The notes: a model not told the origin generated them from the sequence alone. A DNA stretch of 64,000 nucleotides from Paenibacillus_V sp046244365 (GCF_046244365.1 NZ_CP176395.1:6386001-6450000), one strand, 5' to 3'; numbered from the stretch's first letter, positions 7,346-17,082 are shown. Made by a program: numbers and translations.

Positions 7346-10147
7346 TTAGGAAACGGACAATGTGCCGTTCCAATCCGACGTCGTGCCGTTCTGGTAGTAC
7401 TCATCGCACATGTAAAAATAAAGCTTGGCCGCCTGATCCTGCCTGTTAATCTTAATGACCTGCACGAAGGCTTCGCGGGCGTCGTAAAAGCGGCCGACCT
7501 GGTACAGCTCGATGCCTCGCTCGAACAACGTCTTCGTCCGTTCCTTTAATGCACGGATCGTTTCCGGCTCCCCCTCGAACACATCGTACAGAACGAGCGG
7601 CGAATCTTTCCCGTCGACGCGGATCAATCCGAGACAGCGGTAATGAAAGCGGTCGCGTTCTATTAGCGTATTCATCACATGCTCCGTAGCCAGTACGGCA
7701 ACGCCGAGCGCGTCGGTCAGCTTCTCCAGCTCGTTCGCCATATTGACGTCGTCGGAAATCACGTTGTTTTCCATCCGCTTCTCTTCTCCGATAATGCCGA
7801 GACGAAGCGGACCTTTATGGATCGCGATTCCGATATCGACCGGCAAGTACCCCGAGTTCGCCCGGTGCATGTTATAGATCTCAAGCTCCCTGCGCATCTC
7901 GATCGCGGACCGCAGCGCGTCGTCCGAGCCCGACGCATTCGGGAACAATGCCATGATGCCGGCTCCCAAATATTTGTTGACCAGCCCGCCGTTGTGGTGA
8001 ACATAAGGACCGAACCGTTTCAAATACGAGTTGATGAAATTAAAGTTCTCTTCCGGCGTAAGCCTTTTGGACATCCGGTAGAACGAACGGATATTCGTTA
8101 CCAGAATGCTCATATCCTGCTCTACCTGGTCGCCCAGCCGCACATCGAGAATGCTTCGTTTGTCCAAATACTGCAAAAACTGCTGCGGCACGAACCGGTA
8201 ATACGCCTCGCTAAATCTCGTAATTTGCGCGATATAATCGCGGATATGCTGGGCCATCATATTGAACTTCTCGCCGAGATCCTGAACTTCGTCCCTCGTA
8301 CGGATCGATACGGTCGCATCCCAGTTGCCGCTGGCAATTTCCGTGACGCTTCGGCGCAGCTTACGGATCGAAGCGAGCTGAAAATACGTCATAACCATGA
8401 ACAAGAGGATAAGAACGCCCGTAATAATCGTCAGATTCTGCACGATGCCGCGCAGCAGCTGCTTGCGGTGCTGCACGATACCCTCGAGATTTTTGCTTAT
8501 TTCATAAAGGCCCACCACTTCGCCTTTGGCGTTGTATAGCGGACTGAGCGCGTACATCCAGGAGCCGGTATCGTCCACCCATTGATCGGTAACGACCTTG
8601 CCCTCCTTGATCACCTGCGAATTTGCCGGCGTGCTCTCGAACGGTTGGTACATATAGGCGCTGTCGTCGTCCTCGATCAACCGGTAGATAACGCCGTTTT
8701 CTACCCGGTAAAGCGCCTTATAGAAATCGTCGCTCGTAAAATCGCTTTTACCTTCGAATACGAAATCCATACTGCGGCGGAACTGCTTGTAATCGTCGTT
8801 CATGTAATCAAGCGGAGAAGTCATTTTCTCCAGCTTGTCGCCGTCGATCAGATTGCGTCCGTTATGGGCAAGCATCGCCAGCTCCCGGAGCGATTCCTCT
8901 TCCAGCTTCTTGCTGAAGTTGGTATAGATGAAATAAGACAGCACGGACATCGAAATGACGATGATCGGCACGAACACGATAATTTGCTTGAGCATAAGCG
9001 AGACGCGCCTTTTCATAACATGTAGGTAAAAGATCAGCACGGCAACGGCAAAAGCAAACAGCGAAAGTAGCGCGGCTCCCCATGTGAGCCACCGCGTAGC
9101 CCGGTAGCTGCCGGAATAAAGCGCACTGTCCGCCGTCCGCATGACTTTCCCGTCGGAGCCGAGCTGCATGATCCGGTCGATCGCCGTCACGGTAAGGGTG
9201 CCGTCCCCGTTAACCATGATGCTCCGCATGTCGAAAAAACGGATCTCGTTGCCGATCGCCCTCTGCTCCTCCGCCGAATACAGCGTCTCCAGCACATACG
9301 GATTTTTCGGGTTAAACCGGCTGATTCCGTTCGCATAATAGTCCAAATAATAAAGATTGCCGTTTCCGTCCGCTTTCAGGCTTTCGGGGTAATTCCGGTT
9401 CGTCCGGTCTATACCCGAAAGCGGGTACACGGCCGTTGACGCGCCGCCCGCGGCAAGCGCGTAAATGTCGCCGCTGCGCGTGGAAAAATACAGGCTGCCG
9501 GGGGAAATCCCCTGTACTTCCTCCAAATACTTGTTATTCGGCAGCTTAAAGCTGAACGTCGTCTGCTTCTCGGCATCGCCTGCGCCGAACCGGTACTGCG
9601 TGACGTCCGAATCCGCATTGACATAGTAATAGAGAACGTCGCCTTGAACTTGAAGCGATTTGAAATTGCCGACTCGCAAGCGCTTTTTATTGTTTTGATC
9701 GTAATAGTCCAAGCGGTGGATAACCCTGTCGAATGCGCCATTCGGCGTGAAGCGTACGATTTGCTCCGATTTGACGCGAAGCCCGTACGAATCAAGCACC
9801 GTATTGACCGTATACAAATAACCCTTGGAATCGACAGCCAATTCGTTAAAATTGTTCAGTTCGCCCGCCGTATCCGGCGTTTCGGCAATCTGGAACTGGA
9901 TGATCCCTGTCTCGTCCAACTTGTAAATGGTTTTTTTCGATCCCGCGATGACGTACATGCTTTGATCTCCGCTCATAAGCGCAGCGGACATGTTCTGCAA
10001 AGAAATGGAACGGCTTGTCGGCATTTCGACCGCCAGCTTCTGCTCCGCCGTTTGCTCCACCAGCATATTTCTGTGCAGATATGCGTACCAACCGCAAGCT
10101 CCTGCCGTGATGGCCAACAGCAAGAGCCAAACTGCAACCCTTTTCAT
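7346..10147 (-). CDS. Membrane sensor with HAMP and degenerate class III nucleotidyl cyclase domain
   Basis: 933 aa. TM1 is at about 5-23, then an external region with repeated YLYTVN/LYYLDYY strands resembling an NHL or beta-propeller sensor (45-345). TM2 is at 353-376 and TM3 at 386-410, followed by a second external domain, TM4 at 571-592, HAMP at 592-646, a class III cyclase-like domain at about 675-850 and a TPR-like tail (about 865-915). The first metal-binding Asp of the family is replaced (VTNIRSF where F-D-I-R-x-F is usual), and the second by Ala (KYLGAGIM where K-x-x-G-D is usual). The transition-state motif keeps Asn but has Glu for Arg (VNMANELE). It is therefore probably catalytically dead and may act as a receptor or scaffold. 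The ATG at 10147 has GGGAGAGG 8-9 nt upstream. Confidence 0.88.
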   Translation of the reverse strand: MKRVAVWLLLLAITAGACGWYAYLHRNMLVEQTAEQKLAVEMPTSRSISLQNMSAALMSGDQSMYVIAGSKKTIYKLDETGIIQFQIAETPDTAGELNNFNELAVDSKGYLYTVNTVLDSYGLRVKSEQIVRFTPNGAFDRVIHRLDYYDQNNKKRLRVGNFKSLQVQGDVLYYYVNADSDVTQYRFGAGDAEKQTTFSFKLPNNKYLEEVQGISPGSLYFSTRSGDIYALAAGGASTAVYPLSGIDRTNRNYPESLKADGNGNLYYLDYYANGISRFNPKNPYVLETLYSAEEQRAIGNEIRFFDMRSIMVNGDGTLTVTAIDRIMQLGSDGKVMRTADSALYSGSYRATRWLTWGAALLSLFAFAVAVLIFYLHVMKRRVSLMLKQIIVFVPIIVISMSVLSYFIYTNFSKKLEEESLRELAMLAHNGRNLIDGDKLEKMTSPLDYMNDDYKQFRRSMDFVFEGKSDFTSDDFYKALYRVENGVIYRLIEDDDSAYMYQPFESTPANSQVIKEGKVVTDQWVDDTGSWMYALSPLYNAKGEVVGLYEISKNLEGIVQHRKQLLRGIVQNLTIITGVLILLFMVMTYFQLASIRKLRRSVTEIASGNWDATVSIRTRDEVQDLGEKFNMMAQHIRDYIAQITRFSEAYYRFVPQQFLQYLDKRSILDVRLGDQVEQDMSILVTNIRSFYRMSKRLTPEENFNFINSYLKRFGPYVHHNGGLVNKYLGAGIMALFPNASGSDDALRSAIEMRRELEIYNMHRANSGYLPVDIGIAIHKGPLRLGIIGEEKRMENNVISDDVNMANELEKLTDALGVAVLATEHVMNTLIERDRFHYRCLGLIRVDGKDSPLVLYDVFEGEPETIRALKERTKTLFERGIELYQVGRFYDAREAFVQVIKINRQDQAAKLYFYMCDEYYQNGTTSDWNGTLSVS

Positions 10148-10245
10148 TCGTTTCGCCTCTCCCTGACCGTCAATAAGCGGCTGTCGTTCCCCGGTGCTTT
10201 CGCAATTTAAGACAGTCCGCCGTCCAAATAACGCCGTTTATTCGC

Positions 10246-13200
10246 TTAATGCATACTCACTTCGATCGTCCCCGCCGATTCGTTCCAAGCAACCGTCAGC
10301 CCTAAAGCCTCCGCTACGAAACGAAGCGGTATCATCGCCCTGCCGAGAACGAGAACGGCGGCGACGCCAAGCTGCACCGGCTCTCCGTCAACATAGGCTT
10401 CACTGCTGCCGACTTGGCAAACGATAACCGTATCGTCCTTGCTGATGGTAACGGTAGACAGCTCCTGATCCCAGACTACGGAGGCTCCGAAAGCCTCTGA
10501 CAGAGGCCTGATTTGGATATAGGTATTGCCGTAAATGTTTACGGGCGGCACATCGAATTTAAAATCGAGATCGCTCGAGACGATAGTTTCGACAGCCAGC
10601 GGCACTACCTCGCCGGAAGAAGCCTCGCGGATCTGCCCGGCGTATTCCGCCAGCTTCTGCAGCTCTTCGTCCGTGTATTTCCGCTTCTCCAGCACTTGCA
10701 GCTGTTCCGCCGCCAGCGCCAGCCGTCCGGCAAGCAACGGGCTCTCGACACCGGCTTCCTGCAGCGCTTCCGCCTGTTCTTCTGCTATTTCCTTAGCGGC
10801 GGCGAGCTCTTCTTTCTTCGTGAGCTGAATCTGTTCCTCCAGCGCCGCCGTAGTACCGGCAAGCAGCCCTGCCCGTTCCGCATCGCCCTGCTGCTGCGCT
10901 TCCTCAATGGCCGCTTTCAGCTTCACCTTCGCTTCTTCGAGCCCGGCAACCGTTTCGGCATAGCCGTTTTCGGCCGCCGAAAGCTTCACCTTTGCGTCGA
11001 TCAGCTTCTCCAGCACGCCATCGATCGCCTGGGCTCCCGCACCCTCGGACAGCAATGCGGCGAGACGCGCTTCCAGCGTATCGACAGCTGCCGAAAGCTC
11101 CTGCAGCGTCGGCTCTGCGCCAGGACCGCCAACTCCGGCTGCTCCGCCTGTGCCTCCCGCGCCGCCTGCTCCGGCTGCTCCGCCGCTGCCTCCTGCGCCG
11201 CCAGCTCCGGCTGCTCCGCCGTTGCCTCCTGCGCCGCCAGCTCCGGCTGCTCCGCCAGTGCCTCCCGCGCCGCCAGCTCCGGCTGCTCCGCCGCTGCCTC
11301 CTGCGCCGCCTGCCCCGGCTGCTCCGCCTGTGCCTCCCGCGCCGCCAGCTCCGGCTGCTCCGCCGCTGTCTCCTGCGCCGCCAGCTCCGGCTGCTCCGCC
11401 GCTGCCTCCTGCTCCGCCGCTTCCTCCTGCGCCGCCAGCTCCGGCTGCTCCGCCGCTGCCTCCTGCGCCGCCTGCCCCGGCTGCTCCGCCTGTGCCTCCC
11501 GCGCCGCCAGCTCCGGCTGCTCCGCCGCTGCCTCCTGCGCCGCCAGCTCCGGCTGCTCCGCCGCTGCCTCCTGCGCCGCCAGCTCCGGCTGCTCCGCCAG
11601 TGCCTCCCGCGCCGCCAGCTCCGGCTGCTCCGCCGCTGCCTCCTGCGCCGCCAGCTCCGGCTGCTCCGCCAGTGCCTCCCGCGCCGCCAGCTCCGGCTGC
11701 TCCGCCATTGCCTCCTGCGCCGCCAGCTCCGGCTGCTCCGCCATTGCCTCCCGCGCCGCCAGCTCCGGCCGCTCCGCCATTGCCTCCTGCGCCGCCAGCT
11801 TCGGCCGCTCCGCCGCTGCCTCCCGCGCCGCCAGCTCCGGCTGCTCCGCCGCTGCCTTCCGCGCCGCCAGCCGCTTCGCCGTTAGCTTCGGCTTCCAGCG
11901 CTTCCGCGGCCGCATCCGAGCTGCCGATCAGCGCCAGCTGCGCCTCCGCCACCCGCGAGTTGCCCTCGAGCAGCGCCTCCAGCAGCTTGTCCTGGGCTGC
12001 CAGCTCCGTACCTTCGGCCGAAAGCTTGCTAAGCTCCTGCACCTTGCCGTCTTCCTCCGCAAGATCGTATTCTTCTTTATTTTTTTTGCGATCCTTCGCA
12101 AGCGCTTCCCTCGCTTTGCGAAGCTCGGCAGCCGGCATCGCCGCGGTCACTTCTCCCGGCTTCAAAATACGAAGCAAAAATTTCATTTCCGCAACCTTAT
12201 CCTCCGCAACTGCCGGCTGTCCTTGCGGGTTGACGATCGCCGAAGCTTCGGTCGCATTCTCGATATTCATCCAAGCTCCGCCGGCGTATTCCGATTTGTA
12301 CAGAATGCCTTGTCCCGACGTGTCGATCGTCTTCTGGGCCGCTTTGAAATTAGACGGCGTCAACGCGTCGCGATGAATGATGTATGAACCGACGATCAGA
12401 GATCCGACTGGAACGTCAAGCTTTCCGGAGGACGATACCGTACCCGATTTATCCGGCAAGTCCTTCTTCGCTCCGTCCTGGGCGGGCGCTATCTTCAACG
12501 CGCCTGATGCGCCGTATCCTTCGGGCTTTCCTTCCGCAACGACTGCGTCTCCCTTGTACAGCTTGACGACCAGCGTATCCGCGCTGCCGAACACGAAGCT
12601 CAAATGACGCAGCCGCTCCTTCAACTTGACGGTTTGACCGATTTGCAGCCCTCCCGGCGTAAACACCGCGTATCGGTCCGCCTTAAGCTCCTTATCCGCC
12701 GCTTTGTCCAGCTTCAGCGAGAACTCCCCGATCATCGAAGGCACGGTCTGTTTCATCGACCAGGTGCCGGTCAGACCTTTTGCCTGCTTCGGCGCTCCGC
12801 CGATTGCCTTCAAGCCGTCATCTACTTCATGATAGGGCAGCTCGCCGGGACTATAGCCGCTCTCAAGCGCGCTGCCCGTATCGAGATTCAGCTTCGATAC
12901 GGCGGACAAGTAGCCGAACTGGCTTGACAACACGCCGCTCGACGCCTGCTCGAGAGCTTCCTTCGCCTTGCCCAGCTCCTCCTGCTGAAGCAGTCCGAGC
13001 TTGTGCTTGCGTTCCGCTAAAGCCAGCTCCTCCTTCGCTTTGTCCCTGTCCTTCAGCGCCTGAACATAGGTCTCCTCCGCCGACTTTCCGCCCAAATACG
13101 ATTGCTTGACAGCTTCCGTGACCGCCTTACGCGCTTCTTTTTCTTGTATGACCGCTTTATTCCGCTCGAGCATCGATACCGGAAGGGAGTACTTCTGGTC

Positions 13201-14190
13201 GTCGAAATACCGAAGCCCGTCGAATTCGCCCTGAAACAGCGATTTGGGAATCGGAATAAACAGCAGCCAGAAGAACCCTTCCCACTTCTTCTTGATCTGT
13301 GTCAGCATGTCTTCGTAGACCGCCATGAACGCATCGTTGTCGAGGTCCTGAATCTTGACCATGCTTTCGACGGCCCGCGTCGGACCGCTGCCGAACTTGC
13401 TTATGTACAGCTTGCGCGTCGTCGCTACCCGCGAGTCGGCCAGCTTTCGGTTCTCCACCGCTTTAAAAAGCTCCAAGCTGGACTTCTCCGCAGCCGCAAT
13501 GAAGCTCCATAGCCTGTCTTGGTTCAAATTCGTATAATAAGGCTGAAAATCGAACGAAACCGGCTTATCGAGATCCTTGCCGATTTTATCTCCGAGCGCC
13601 AGTCTCGCGCCTTTGGCCGCCAGGCTGGCCACCTTCATGTCGGAACGCGACTTTTCCAGCTTCTGCTCCGCTTCGTCCGACTCTTGCTTTGCCGAGGCCG
13701 AAACCTTTAGCTTCGTCCGCGCTTCCTTAGCCAGACGCTCCGCTTCAGCCAGCTTTGCGCTTGCGCCTTGTTCTCCCAGCGAAGCTTGAACCGCAGAGAG
13801 AAACAGCGTTTCCACTTCATATTTCACTTTTTTTTGCTTCGCGAGGAGCGACTGCTCCGCTTCGATCAGCTGTTTTTTGGCTTCCGGAACCTTTAGCTCA
13901 ATTTCCAGATCCTTGCTTAAACTATGCGGCTTGGCAAAGAGACTCCGGTCCTTCGCTTCCTGATTTTTGATCGCCTGCTGAGCCTGTTGGTACTCCGTTC
14001 TTTTTTTCGTCAGCTCCGTTCTTGCTTCCTTAAGAGCCGGGCTCGCTTTCAGCCCCTCCTGCATCGCTTCGGCAAGCGTGAGCCGCTTTTCGCCATTGTC
14101 GAATGGCGCTGCCGCAGCCGTTTGCGGCGCCGCAAATGCAAACGTCACCGACACCGCCAGACACCATTTGACAAGTCGAGTCTTGAACAA
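10246..14190 (-). CDS. Secreted TolC-like coiled-coil protein with Gly/Ala tandem repeats and copper-amine-oxidase-N domain
   Basis: 1314 aa from a TTG at 14190, chosen because GGGGTGATTCGG precedes it and it gives a clean signal peptide (KTRLVKWCLAVSVTFAFAA, cut near TAAAA); the frame also opens upstream to 14253. After the signal come long Ala/Glu/Lys heptad regions of the outer membrane efflux/TolC type (LTLAEAMQEGLKASPALKEA). A beta-rich middle follows, then a Gly/Ala repeat (about 770-1020) with unit GGAGG(S/N/T)GGAAGA, another coiled coil, and a C-terminal Cu_amine_oxidN1 'stalk' domain (YIQIRPLSEAFGASVVWD, MIPLRFVAEALG). A TolC fold is odd in a cell without an outer membrane; an exported wall-spanning or adhesive role is inferred. 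It begins the minus-strand cluster that ends with PP2C. Confidence 0.85.
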   Translation of the reverse strand: MFKTRLVKWCLAVSVTFAFAAPQTAAAAPFDNGEKRLTLAEAMQEGLKASPALKEARTELTKKRTEYQQAQQAIKNQEAKDRSLFAKPHSLSKDLEIELKVPEAKKQLIEAEQSLLAKQKKVKYEVETLFLSAVQASLGEQGASAKLAEAERLAKEARTKLKVSASAKQESDEAEQKLEKSRSDMKVASLAAKGARLALGDKIGKDLDKPVSFDFQPYYTNLNQDRLWSFIAAAEKSSLELFKAVENRKLADSRVATTRKLYISKFGSGPTRAVESMVKIQDLDNDAFMAVYEDMLTQIKKKWEGFFWLLFIPIPKSLFQGEFDGLRYFDDQKYSLPVSMLERNKAVIQEKEARKAVTEAVKQSYLGGKSAEETYVQALKDRDKAKEELALAERKHKLGLLQQEELGKAKEALEQASSGVLSSQFGYLSAVSKLNLDTGSALESGYSPGELPYHEVDDGLKAIGGAPKQAKGLTGTWSMKQTVPSMIGEFSLKLDKAADKELKADRYAVFTPGGLQIGQTVKLKERLRHLSFVFGSADTLVVKLYKGDAVVAEGKPEGYGASGALKIAPAQDGAKKDLPDKSGTVSSSGKLDVPVGSLIVGSYIIHRDALTPSNFKAAQKTIDTSGQGILYKSEYAGGAWMNIENATEASAIVNPQGQPAVAEDKVAEMKFLLRILKPGEVTAAMPAAELRKAREALAKDRKKNKEEYDLAEEDGKVQELSKLSAEGTELAAQDKLLEALLEGNSRVAEAQLALIGSSDAAAEALEAEANGEAAGGAEGSGGAAGAGGAGGSGGAAEAGGAGGNGGAAGAGGAGGNGGAAGAGGAGGNGGAAGAGGAGGTGGAAGAGGAGGSGGAAGAGGAGGTGGAAGAGGAGGSGGAAGAGGAGGSGGAAGAGGAGGTGGAAGAGGAGGSGGAAGAGGAGGSGGAGGSGGAAGAGGAGDSGGAAGAGGAGGTGGAAGAGGAGGSGGAAGAGGAGGTGGAAGAGGAGGNGGAAGAGGAGGSGGAAGAGGAGGTGGAAGVGGPGAEPTLQELSAAVDTLEARLAALLSEGAGAQAIDGVLEKLIDAKVKLSAAENGYAETVAGLEEAKVKLKAAIEEAQQQGDAERAGLLAGTTAALEEQIQLTKKEELAAAKEIAEEQAEALQEAGVESPLLAGRLALAAEQLQVLEKRKYTDEELQKLAEYAGQIREASSGEVVPLAVETIVSSDLDFKFDVPPVNIYGNTYIQIRPLSEAFGASVVWDQELSTVTISKDDTVIVCQVGSSEAYVDGEPVQLGVAAVLVLGRAMIPLRFVAEALGLTVAWNESAGTIEVSMH
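11131..11880. repeat. 36-nt tandem repeat encoding the Gly/Ala tract
   Basis: About 20 copies of a 36-nt unit, on the plus strand close to GCTCCGGCTGCTCCGCC followed by GCTGCCTCCTGCGCCGCCA. Each unit encodes 12 residues of the TolC-like protein. Units differ mostly at one codon (Ser/Asn/Thr) and at third positions; one copy near 11400-11440 is irregular in length. Such tracts expand and contract by slippage. Confidence 0.9.
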
Positions 14191-14579
14191 CCGAATCACC
14201 CCAGAACGGTCGGTCCTTCGGCATTTTTCGCGCCGGAGGAAAGCGTACGCCATAGCGCGAAAGCATCATGACAGCCGCCCGAACCTTGTTACTTTCATAC
14301 TACTATATTTACCATCCAGACGCATCTATTAATTTGAAACTAATGGAAACTCTTTCATTGCCGAGGCGCCTTGATTTGGTGTACTATGAAGATAGCTTTT
14401 TCGACAAAAATCGTCTCTTATGCAATAGATTCGAATAGCATTGGAGCCATTCGCTTAGCCCGCCGGCTAATGTTTCGGAGTCTCGGTAGTTTCCCGTACA
14501 TATCCCGGCTTAACGCCTGCTTTATGGGTAATTGTGCGGAGTTTCGCTTCACTTTGTCGGGAATGAAGGAGGAATCACG
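14191..14579. other. Divergent intergenic region
   Basis: No gene is supported in these 389 bases. They separate the minus-strand TolC-like gene from the plus-strand DUF4280 gene, so promoters for both should lie here. The stretch around 14290-14345 is AT-rich. No confident -35/-10 pair was found. Confidence 0.5.
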
Positions 14580-14966
14580 TTGGGCATGCTCGTTTGCAAC
14601 GGCGCGATGCTGATGTGCAGCTTCGGAGCCGCTCCCACGCCGCTCACCGTTTTGCCGGTCAATCAGGTTACCACGTCATCGCCGATCGCGAACATAATGG
14701 ATCACAAACCGATGGTCAATATTAAACCGTTCGGTACCTGCAAATCGATGGCGAATCCTGCGGTCGCCGCCGCAACCGCCGCGAACAAGGGCGTTTTGAC
14801 GCAAATGCCTTGCGTTCCGGTAACGGCCGCGCCATGGGCGCCGGGATCGCCCACCGTACTGATCGGGAATATGCCCGCGCTTAACAATAGTTCCAAATGC
14901 ATGTGCAACTGGGCCGGCGTCATTCAAATCCAAATGCCCGGACAGTTTACGATTCAGGTGCCATAA
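14580..14966 (+). CDS. DUF4280 PAAR-like protein, candidate eCIS spike tip
   Basis: 128 aa, beginning with TTG at 14580, 7 nt after AAGGAGG; an ATG two codons later is an alternative. The sequence has the DUF4280 pattern: an N-terminal G-A-M-L-M-C-S-F-G motif, a PAAR-like repeat of short strands and turns, and scattered Cys (FGTCKSM, QMPCVPV, SSKCMCNWAG). PAAR and PAAR-like proteins cap VgrG-type spikes in T6SS and eCIS (Afp10-like). No PAAR gene was found in the main eCIS operon, so this may supply the tip, although it is about 5 kb beyond the operon end and on the opposite strand. It is followed 85 bp later by the MORN protein. Confidence 0.82.
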   Translation: MGMLVCNGAMLMCSFGAAPTPLTVLPVNQVTTSSPIANIMDHKPMVNIKPFGTCKSMANPAVAAATAANKGVLTQMPCVPVTAAPWAPGSPTVLIGNMPALNNSSKCMCNWAGVIQIQMPGQFTIQVP

Positions 14967-15051
14967 TCCGAACGGCAGATCCTCTTCCTTACGGGATTAG
15001 GCATTTAAGCAGTTCTCCATACGAAGCGAAACGAATCATGAGGTGGTAGTC

Positions 15052-16878
15052 GTGAGTAACGAAGCGGTGAAAACGGGCGAGAAAATTTTGAAGCCCGTGC
15101 TTCATCCTTATATTCAAACGCTGTTGAAGCCAATTCGGGAAGCGAAGAAGCTTCCCGCCGTCGCCATTCAGAAATCGCAGGCGGTGCTCCGCGGCTTCCT
15201 ATCGGGCAAAGAAACTTCGCTGAGAAACTACGTCGGTATCGGAAACTACTACATATCCAAGCGCCTCCTGGTCGCTATCCTCATAATCCTTCTGGTACTC
15301 GTATATTTCCTCTTTATTAAACCGCCAGCCGTTCTTGCCAAATGGTTCGGCAAAGTCCCCACCATCCAAGTATCCACTCCGAAGGCCGCATCGTTTACCG
15401 GGAAAGCGAAAGTGATCGACGAAGCCAAGGCGCCGAAATATTCGGGCGATCTGGTCGACGGCCAATATGCCGGTACGGGGAAGCTGTTTAACGACAGCGG
15501 CAAGCTTGTTTACGAAGGCCAATTCGACAAGGGGCTCAAGAACGGCGCGGGAACGCTTTTCGACGATAGCGGCAACATCGTTTACAAAGGGCAGTTTGCA
15601 GCCGACGTATACAATGGCCCCGGCATGCTCTATTTTGCGGGAAGCGGCCAAAAGATCCGTTACGAAGGGGAATTTCAGAACGGGAAGCCGGGCGGCGCCG
15701 GCAAGGAGTACTACCCGACAGGCGAGCTCAAATACGAAGGCGCGTTCAGCGCGGATACATACAGCGGCAGCGGAAAGCTCTTTTACCCCGGCGGCAAAAT
15801 CCGCTACGAAGGCGGCTTCCAGGCCAGCCAATTCAGCGGTAGCGGCAAGCTTTTCAACGAACAAGGCGCCGTCCTGTACGACGGAGGTTTCCAGAACGGC
15901 AAATATTCCGGCGACGGTACGGAATTTTATCCGAACGGCTTTATGAAGTATAAGGGCGGTTTTGCCGGCGGCAGTTATCAGGGTGAAGGAGCTTCATTCT
16001 CGGAAAGCGGCGTGCCGGTATACAAAGGCGCTTTTGCGAACGGTACCTACAATGGCGCAGGAGAACGCTATGACGAAGAAGGGAAGCCGCGCTTCAAGGG
16101 CTCCTTCAAGAATAACGTCTACGAAGGGCTCGGCACGCTGTTCGATAAAGACGGCACGGCGATCGTGAAGTCGTTCTTCTCGAACGGCAATCTGCATGTT
16201 CAAGGCTTTATCGGCTTATCCAGCCAGAAAATCGAGGAAATGCTCGGCAAGCCGACGGAAGTGGCGCTGGCTGATCAGACCCCGATTGCGGCTGGCGGCG
16301 GCTCGAACGATGCTGCCTCAAGCGAAGCGAACGCGGCCGGAACGGCAAATGGCGCTCCAAACGAAGCGGCCGCCGATCCCTCCGCTAAGAAAACGGCCAA
16401 CACGGTTATCGTCGGCCTGCCGAGCGCAGCTCCTGCCGGAGGCGAAAAAACGGCGGCTGCAGGCGCCGGAAGCGCGCCGCAAACGGACGGCACGGCTGCG
16501 GCCGATCCCGTCCAGCCGATGCTCGCCGGAGGCGAAGGCCGCGTTAAGCTGACGATGACCTATGCCAATCTGCAAATGGCCTTCGTTCTCGAAACGTCCA
16601 AGTCCAACCCGAAGGAAGCCGTCGTCACCGACGTTTCGTTATGGAGCAGCAAAGCGATCGCGCTTATCCAATCGAATATCGAAACGTTCAAGGATGTCAA
16701 AAAACCGAATGAGCTGGGTTACATCGTCATGGAGCTGGACAAGCCGGAGAACGCTCAAACCTATAGCAACAGCTACTTTAAGGACGATGTTTTAGTTAAG
16801 TTAACGCATGTAAACGGGGACAAGCTCGCGCATCAGCTGGACGTCACGGCCGTTCCCTTGAACGGAGGCGGCGGCTGA
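15052..16878 (+). CDS. Membrane-anchored MORN-repeat protein
   Basis: 608 aa starting at GTG 15052, with GAGGTGG 5 nt upstream. About 65 cytoplasmic residues are followed by one transmembrane helix (LLVAILIILLVLVYFLFI). An external array of about 11 MORN-type repeats of about 23 residues follows (YEGQFDKGLKNGAGTLFDD and similar), residues about 130-385. After a low-complexity Ala/Gly/Thr linker comes a C-terminal globular domain of unknown family (about 490-600). MORN arrays often act as surfaces for proteins or lipids. Its position directly behind the PAAR-like gene, with no terminator between, suggests cotranscription and a joint task at the envelope. That is inference. Confidence 0.85.
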   Translation: MSNEAVKTGEKILKPVLHPYIQTLLKPIREAKKLPAVAIQKSQAVLRGFLSGKETSLRNYVGIGNYYISKRLLVAILIILLVLVYFLFIKPPAVLAKWFGKVPTIQVSTPKAASFTGKAKVIDEAKAPKYSGDLVDGQYAGTGKLFNDSGKLVYEGQFDKGLKNGAGTLFDDSGNIVYKGQFAADVYNGPGMLYFAGSGQKIRYEGEFQNGKPGGAGKEYYPTGELKYEGAFSADTYSGSGKLFYPGGKIRYEGGFQASQFSGSGKLFNEQGAVLYDGGFQNGKYSGDGTEFYPNGFMKYKGGFAGGSYQGEGASFSESGVPVYKGAFANGTYNGAGERYDEEGKPRFKGSFKNNVYEGLGTLFDKDGTAIVKSFFSNGNLHVQGFIGLSSQKIEEMLGKPTEVALADQTPIAAGGGSNDAASSEANAAGTANGAPNEAAADPSAKKTANTVIVGLPSAAPAGGEKTAAAGAGSAPQTDGTAAADPVQPMLAGGEGRVKLTMTYANLQMAFVLETSKSNPKEAVVTDVSLWSSKAIALIQSNIETFKDVKKPNELGYIVMELDKPENAQTYSNSYFKDDVLVKLTHVNGDKLAHQLDVTAVPLNGGGG

Positions 16879-16898
16879 AGCAGCCCGCTCCCCCCTAT

Positions 16899-16932
16899 TG
16901 ACGGCTTCTTAAACGGAGGCCGTCATTTTTTC
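16899..16932 (+). terminator. Rho-independent terminator after the MORN gene
   Basis: TGACGGC pairs with GCCGTCA around a short loop and is followed by TTTTTT. It lies 20 bp after the MORN stop. Confidence 0.85.
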
Positions 16933-17082
16933 TGCGCATACGTTCTACGGAAACGGCAATTTTCAATGCTTCACTCGTTTTTACAAACATTTATTTTGCC
17001 TTTTGCCGATGTATCTCTTATCCTCGTATTGATGCTTGAAGCCAGTTAAGAGAGATCACTTATTAGGAGGAATACCTGCATC

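Noticed and set aside
10513..12387. Long plus-strand frames across the TolC-like gene, including Pro/Ala-rich and Arg/Leu-rich ones up to 624 codons
   Set aside because: They are antisense shadows of the 36-nt GC-rich repeat and its flanks; none has a ribosome site or a non-repetitive domain.
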